NCBI GenBank assembly: GCA_945869845.1
Contig: CAMBRG010000022.1
Location: forward strand, 1-35,855
Direction: 5' to 3'
From: Opitutus sp. GAS368
GTDB lineage: Bacteria; Verrucomicrobiota; Verrucomicrobiia; Opitutales; Opitutaceae
Length of the DNA stretch: 35,855 nt
Every line of letters begins with the position of its first letter. Positions within the stretch are counted from its first letter, which is position 1. Below are positions 32,691 to 35,855 of the stretch, in pieces. A model generated the notes under the pieces. It was not told the DNA's origin and searched no databases. It saw only the letters and a program-made list of their open reading frames with translations. The position numbers and the translations under genes were made by a program.

Positions 32691-33293
32691 GGGTTTAAGG
32701 CACTGCGACCGGGCGCTTCGAAACGGGTTGGCTCATTGGGTGCAATCGAGATTGCCGGGGAGGCTCTGACGGATAGCCGCGAACGCAATGACAGAGTCGC
32801 GGGGGCGTAAAATCGAAGGACGCGGCCGAATCGAGCGCCGGGCGATACGGATGAAACGGTCGGTCACGAGCGGGAAATCGGAAGAAATTTGCGAAGGGCG
32901 GTCCGCAAGCTTGCTGGGCGGAAGGGGATCCTCTTGGACCGCGCCACGGGGCACATCCGAGTAGTCTAACTCGTGCGACAAAAGCACTGGCCGACACGGT
33001 TTACCTCATTCCAATCCTACCGAAGGCAAAAATAGTAGCGGCTTCTATCGCCATGACGGCGCGGAAAAAAGGATCAGGAGTGCAGGGTCGTCGCTTGCCG
33101 GTGGGCCGCCGCGCGACCGAGCTACAAGGCGTGGCGGCAAGCGCCAGGCCTACACCTGATGGTCCCCCGTCGGCCCATGGGTGGACGAGGGGCGGGGTCG
33201 AAAAATAATGGCGGGGCGAAAGGTCGGTCTTGCTCGTCGTGAGCGCAGTGGTGTGGAGTCGGAGCCGCTTCTTACCATCGGTCTCCAGTCTGA
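32691..33293. other. Intergenic region of about 600 bp without a supported gene
   Basis: Open frames here have no recognisable protein features. An imperfect palindrome lies at 33092-33143. The divergent orientation of the flanking genes suggests that both promoters lie within it, but no convincing hexamers were found. Confidence 0.5.
33092..33143. repeat. Inverted repeat, possible REP unit
   Basis: CGCTTGCCG (33092-33100) and CGGCAAGCG (33135-33143) are perfect arms around 34 bp containing GACCGAGCTACAAGGCGTGG. The flank GCCAGGCCTACACC recalls the GGCTGCCTAC of the repeats near the RAYT gene, so it may be a diverged member of a similar family. Confidence 0.45.
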
Positions 33294-35444
33294 GTGAGAT
33301 TTTTTCCCCACATAATTTTTTCCCGCGCCCGGAATTGGTGGCGCTTGGGCCTGCTCACGCTCGTGGCAGCGTCGGTGTGTATCGCGCACTATGGTTGGTG
33401 GACGCCGGCGCGGTGGAGCGTGCCGGCGGAGTACACGGGGGAATCGTTGGAGATCTTGGCACGCATCAAGGCGGCCTCGGAGGGCGACCTTGCGCCTTTA
33501 CGGCCGCAAGTGATGTCGCGGCTCGGTGCGCCGTTTGGGGCGAATTGGAGCGCGTATCCCTCGTCGGATATGTTGCTGGTGTGGACGCTGGGCCAAGTCG
33601 CGCGGGTGACGGGCGTGGCGGTGGCGGCCAATCTGGCGTTGTTGCTCGCGGTGCTGAGTGCCGCGTGGTCGTTCTACGCGTGCGCGCGGTGGCTGCGATT
33701 GCAGTGGGAATGGGCGATGGCGGGGGCGCTGTTGTTTGCGTTTACGTTTCAGACGTTCAACCGGGGCCTTCAGCACCTGTTGATTGCGTTTTCATGGACG
33801 GTACCGTTGGCGATTCTGAGCGTGGCGCTCGTCGCCTCGAGTCGGCGGGTGCAGTGGCGCAGCAAGTGGGGGGCGGTGGTGCTGGTCTCGGCGCTGGGGA
33901 TCGGTGTAAGCAATCCCTATCTGCTGTTTTTGTATCTGCAGCTGATGGGACTGGCGCTGTTGGCCCACTTGGCCGGCGGACGTTGGCGCGCGGAGAATGT
34001 GCAGGTGGGCGCGGCGGCGCTGGCGTTGGCGCTGGCGGCGTTGGCGTTGGTGCAGGTGCATCCGTGGTTGCATGCCACGGACACGGCGGCCGATTCGCCC
34101 TTGGAGCGCAATTACGGGGGGACGGAGATGTACGCGTTGAAACCGTTGGAGTTGGCGGTGCCGCCGGCGACGCACCGGTGGGAACCGATGGGTTTTTTTG
34201 GCCAGCGGTATCTGCGGTGGTCGGACTGGCGGAGCACGGAGGCGTTTGCGCCGTATCTGGGATTGGTGGGATTGGCGGGGCTCGGATGGTTGGGCGGCGC
34301 GGCGGCTGGAGCGATGTGGCGGCGGCGGCGGGTGCCGGGTGCGGCGTTGACGACGGGGTGGGTGCTGGCGTTCGCCTCAGTGGGCGGGGTGACAAATTTC
34401 TTCGCGTTTTTCACGGGGCTGGCGCTCTTCCGGGCGAGCAACCGGTTTAGCGTTTTTATCTCGGCGGCGGTGTTGTTGTTTCTCGTGGCGCGGCTCTCGC
34501 GTTGGGGGCGGGCGTGGCCGGCGGGTTGGCGCCGATTGGGCGCGGTGGGGTTGGTGTTCTTTGGGTTGGCGGACCAGTTGCCGCGTCCGATGGCGGCGGA
34601 GCGTCGGGAAGCGATGGCGCGGATGGCGAGAAACGACGGTGAATTCGGACGGCGGCTGGAGGCGGCGTTGCCGGCGGGGGCGATGGTTTTTCAGTTGCCG
34701 GTGATTTCGTTTCCGGAGGCGCCGCCGCTCTATCAGCTGGGCGACAGCGAACACTTCCGGCCCTTTGTGGCGACGGAAACACTCCGGTTTAGCTATGGCG
34801 CCCTGAAAGGGCGAAGCCGCGGACAGTGGCAACGCGATCTGGCGCGGCTGACGACGGCGGAGCAAATCCAGGCGTTGGAGAGCTACGGATTTGCGGCGAT
34901 CTATTTGAATCGGCGGGGCTTCGCCGATCGGGGTGAGGCGTTGTTGGCGGAATTAGCGGCCTTGGGACGAAGCGAGCGGATCGAAGGGGCGAGGCGAGAA
35001 CAGATCGTGGTGCGGCTCCGGCCGGCGGCGCAGCCCGTGCCGCCGATCGCGCGAAAGCTGACCTTTGGGCGGGGATGGCACCGGCCGCCGCACGGCGGAT
35101 TGCAGACGGAGCCGCGCTGGGCCTTTGAGCCAGCGACGATGTCATTTTTCAACCCCTACGCCGATGAGCGTGAGTTCGAACTAAAGCTGGCGCTGAGCGG
35201 GGCGGGATCGAAGCGATCCGTACGGTTGTCGGTTAACGGTCGGGAAAAGTTGGATGTGGATTTGAGCGACAAAGCGCGGGAGTTCCCGCTGAAGGTGCGA
35301 CTGCTGCCCGGGCCGAATCACTTCGATTTCGATTCGGTCGAGCCGGCGGTGCGGCTCAGCGCGGAGCGCCGCCAGCTGCGGATGTTCGCCGTGCACGGGA
35401 GCTCGATCCGCGTGGTGGATCCGGCGGCTGAAACGGCGAAGTAA
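33294..35444 (+). CDS. Large multi-pass membrane protein, YfhO-like/GT-C-like
   Basis: 716 residues from GTG 33294, the only start upstream of the first helix because a stop codon precedes it. Helix 1 is about residues 17-34; the first external loop has SRLGAPFGANWSAYPSSDML, and about ten further helices reach residue 440. After that come a soluble alpha/beta part (ALPAGAMVFQLPVISFPEA; EQIQALESYGFAAIYLNRRG) and a C-terminal beta-sandwich (about 600-716) with VRLSVNGREKLDVDLS and FDFDSVEPAVRLSAERRQLR. This layout resembles YfhO-family and other uncharacterised GT-C proteins that handle lipid-linked sugars. Its C-terminal domain resembles those of the GYDG proteins. Confidence 0.8.
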   Translation: MRFFPHIIFSRARNWWRLGLLTLVAASVCIAHYGWWTPARWSVPAEYTGESLEILARIKAASEGDLAPLRPQVMSRLGAPFGANWSAYPSSDMLLVWTLGQVARVTGVAVAANLALLLAVLSAAWSFYACARWLRLQWEWAMAGALLFAFTFQTFNRGLQHLLIAFSWTVPLAILSVALVASSRRVQWRSKWGAVVLVSALGIGVSNPYLLFLYLQLMGLALLAHLAGGRWRAENVQVGAAALALALAALALVQVHPWLHATDTAADSPLERNYGGTEMYALKPLELAVPPATHRWEPMGFFGQRYLRWSDWRSTEAFAPYLGLVGLAGLGWLGGAAAGAMWRRRRVPGAALTTGWVLAFASVGGVTNFFAFFTGLALFRASNRFSVFISAAVLLFLVARLSRWGRAWPAGWRRLGAVGLVFFGLADQLPRPMAAERREAMARMARNDGEFGRRLEAALPAGAMVFQLPVISFPEAPPLYQLGDSEHFRPFVATETLRFSYGALKGRSRGQWQRDLARLTTAEQIQALESYGFAAIYLNRRGFADRGEALLAELAALGRSERIEGARREQIVVRLRPAAQPVPPIARKLTFGRGWHRPPHGGLQTEPRWAFEPATMSFFNPYADEREFELKLALSGAGSKRSVRLSVNGREKLDVDLSDKAREFPLKVRLLPGPNHFDFDSVEPAVRLSAERRQLRMFAVHGSSIRVVDPAAETAK

Positions 35445-35447
35445 AAC

Positions 35448-35855
35448 TCAGATCGGAGTGGGCCGCGGTGGTAGCAGGCGCGGAGCGGCGAGGACGACGA
35501 GACCGCCGAACAAGCTCCAGAAGACCGTCGCGACCCAGACGAGCAGCGCGAGAAGCGGGGCGAGATCGCGGGCGGCGGGCGTCGCCAGCAGACCGAGGGC
35601 GGCGAGCGTGCCGAGAAACGCACCTTCTCGAACGCCGTGACCGCCGACGCTGATCGGGAGCACGGTGGCGGCGTAGGCGACGCTCATCGCGATGCAGGTG
35701 TCGAGAAAAGGCAGGGGCAGACCGATCGCAAGGGCGAGCAGCCACACCGCGATGAAGTCCAGCAACCAGATGACGGCGCCGAGCAAAAAGGTGGCGGAGT
35801 GAGTGCCGGGCGTGGCTCTCACGCAGGCGAGCAGTTGGGCGGCGGTGGCCAGACG
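35448..35855 (-). CDS. LPG-synthase-TM family (UPF0104) membrane protein, C-terminal part
   Basis: The frame is open at the right edge, so only about the last 135 residues are present; the internal GTG at 35822 is not a credible start. Four or so helices are visible, and the motif AYAATVLPISVGGHGVREGA is the hallmark of the lysylphosphatidylglycerol synthase transmembrane domain family. Relatives without the synthase domain are widespread in glycan clusters and are thought to move lipids or to help glycosyltransferases. It is convergent with the YfhO-like gene, with a 3-bp gap between the stop codons. Confidence 0.8.
   Translation of the reverse strand, partial: RLATAAQLLACVRATPGTHSATFLLGAVIWLLDFIAVWLLALAIGLPLPFLDTCIAMSVAYAATVLPISVGGHGVREGAFLGTLAALGLLATPAARDLAPLLALLVWVATVFWSLFGGLVVLAAPRLLPPRPTPI

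Noticed and set aside
32695-32997. Small minus-strand open frame in the 600-bp gap
   Set aside because: No start signal, no domain and an unusual composition; treated as non-coding.

Overview
This is a GC-rich bacterial chromosome segment, probably from the Verrucomicrobiota and most likely an Opitutaceae-type genome. The placement is an inference. It rests on the gene mix, on a REP-associated tyrosine transposase with scattered palindromic repeats, on a decayed C-terminal tail that I recall from Opitutaceae surface proteins, and on the near absence of recognisable Shine-Dalgarno sequences. No rRNA, tRNA, CRISPR array or phage module was seen.

Left part (1-6500), a patchy accessory region: the end of an aldo/keto reductase, a sulfatase, a REP-associated transposase (RAYT), an apparently intact VapBC toxin-antitoxin pair, a second PIN-domain toxin with a tiny upstream partner, and a decayed RelE/NadS-type toxin-antitoxin pair. 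The antitoxin gene of that last pair is split by a 116-bp palindromic element. Several repeat families lie between the genes.

Middle-left (6525-9835), housekeeping: threonine aldolase (ltaE), shikimate kinase (aroK) overlapping epoxyqueuosine reductase (queG), and a YbgC-like thioesterase.

Middle (9431-20189), a candidate glycolipid region: the thioesterase, a fused acyl carrier protein-dehydratase, a beta-ketoacyl-ACP synthase, a glycosyltransferase of the diacylglycerol-glucosyltransferase type, four GT4-type glycosyltransferases and an alpha-oxoamine synthase resembling serine palmitoyltransferase. Together they could build an acyl chain, condense it with an amino acid and glycosylate the product. 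This is the best candidate here for an undescribed pathway.

Right part (20199-35855), an envelope-glycan region: three paralogues of a large membrane protein with a GYDG/GYDA loop, two intact and one truncated paralogue of a GT39-like membrane glycosyltransferase, three SAM methyltransferases, a GT4 enzyme with an N-terminal beta-rich domain, a YfhO-like membrane protein and the end of an LPG-synthase-TM-family (flippase-like) protein. The membrane glycosyltransferases occur as a duplicated divergent gene pair. Several proteins here appear to share a beta-rich accessory domain, suggesting they work on related surface glycans.
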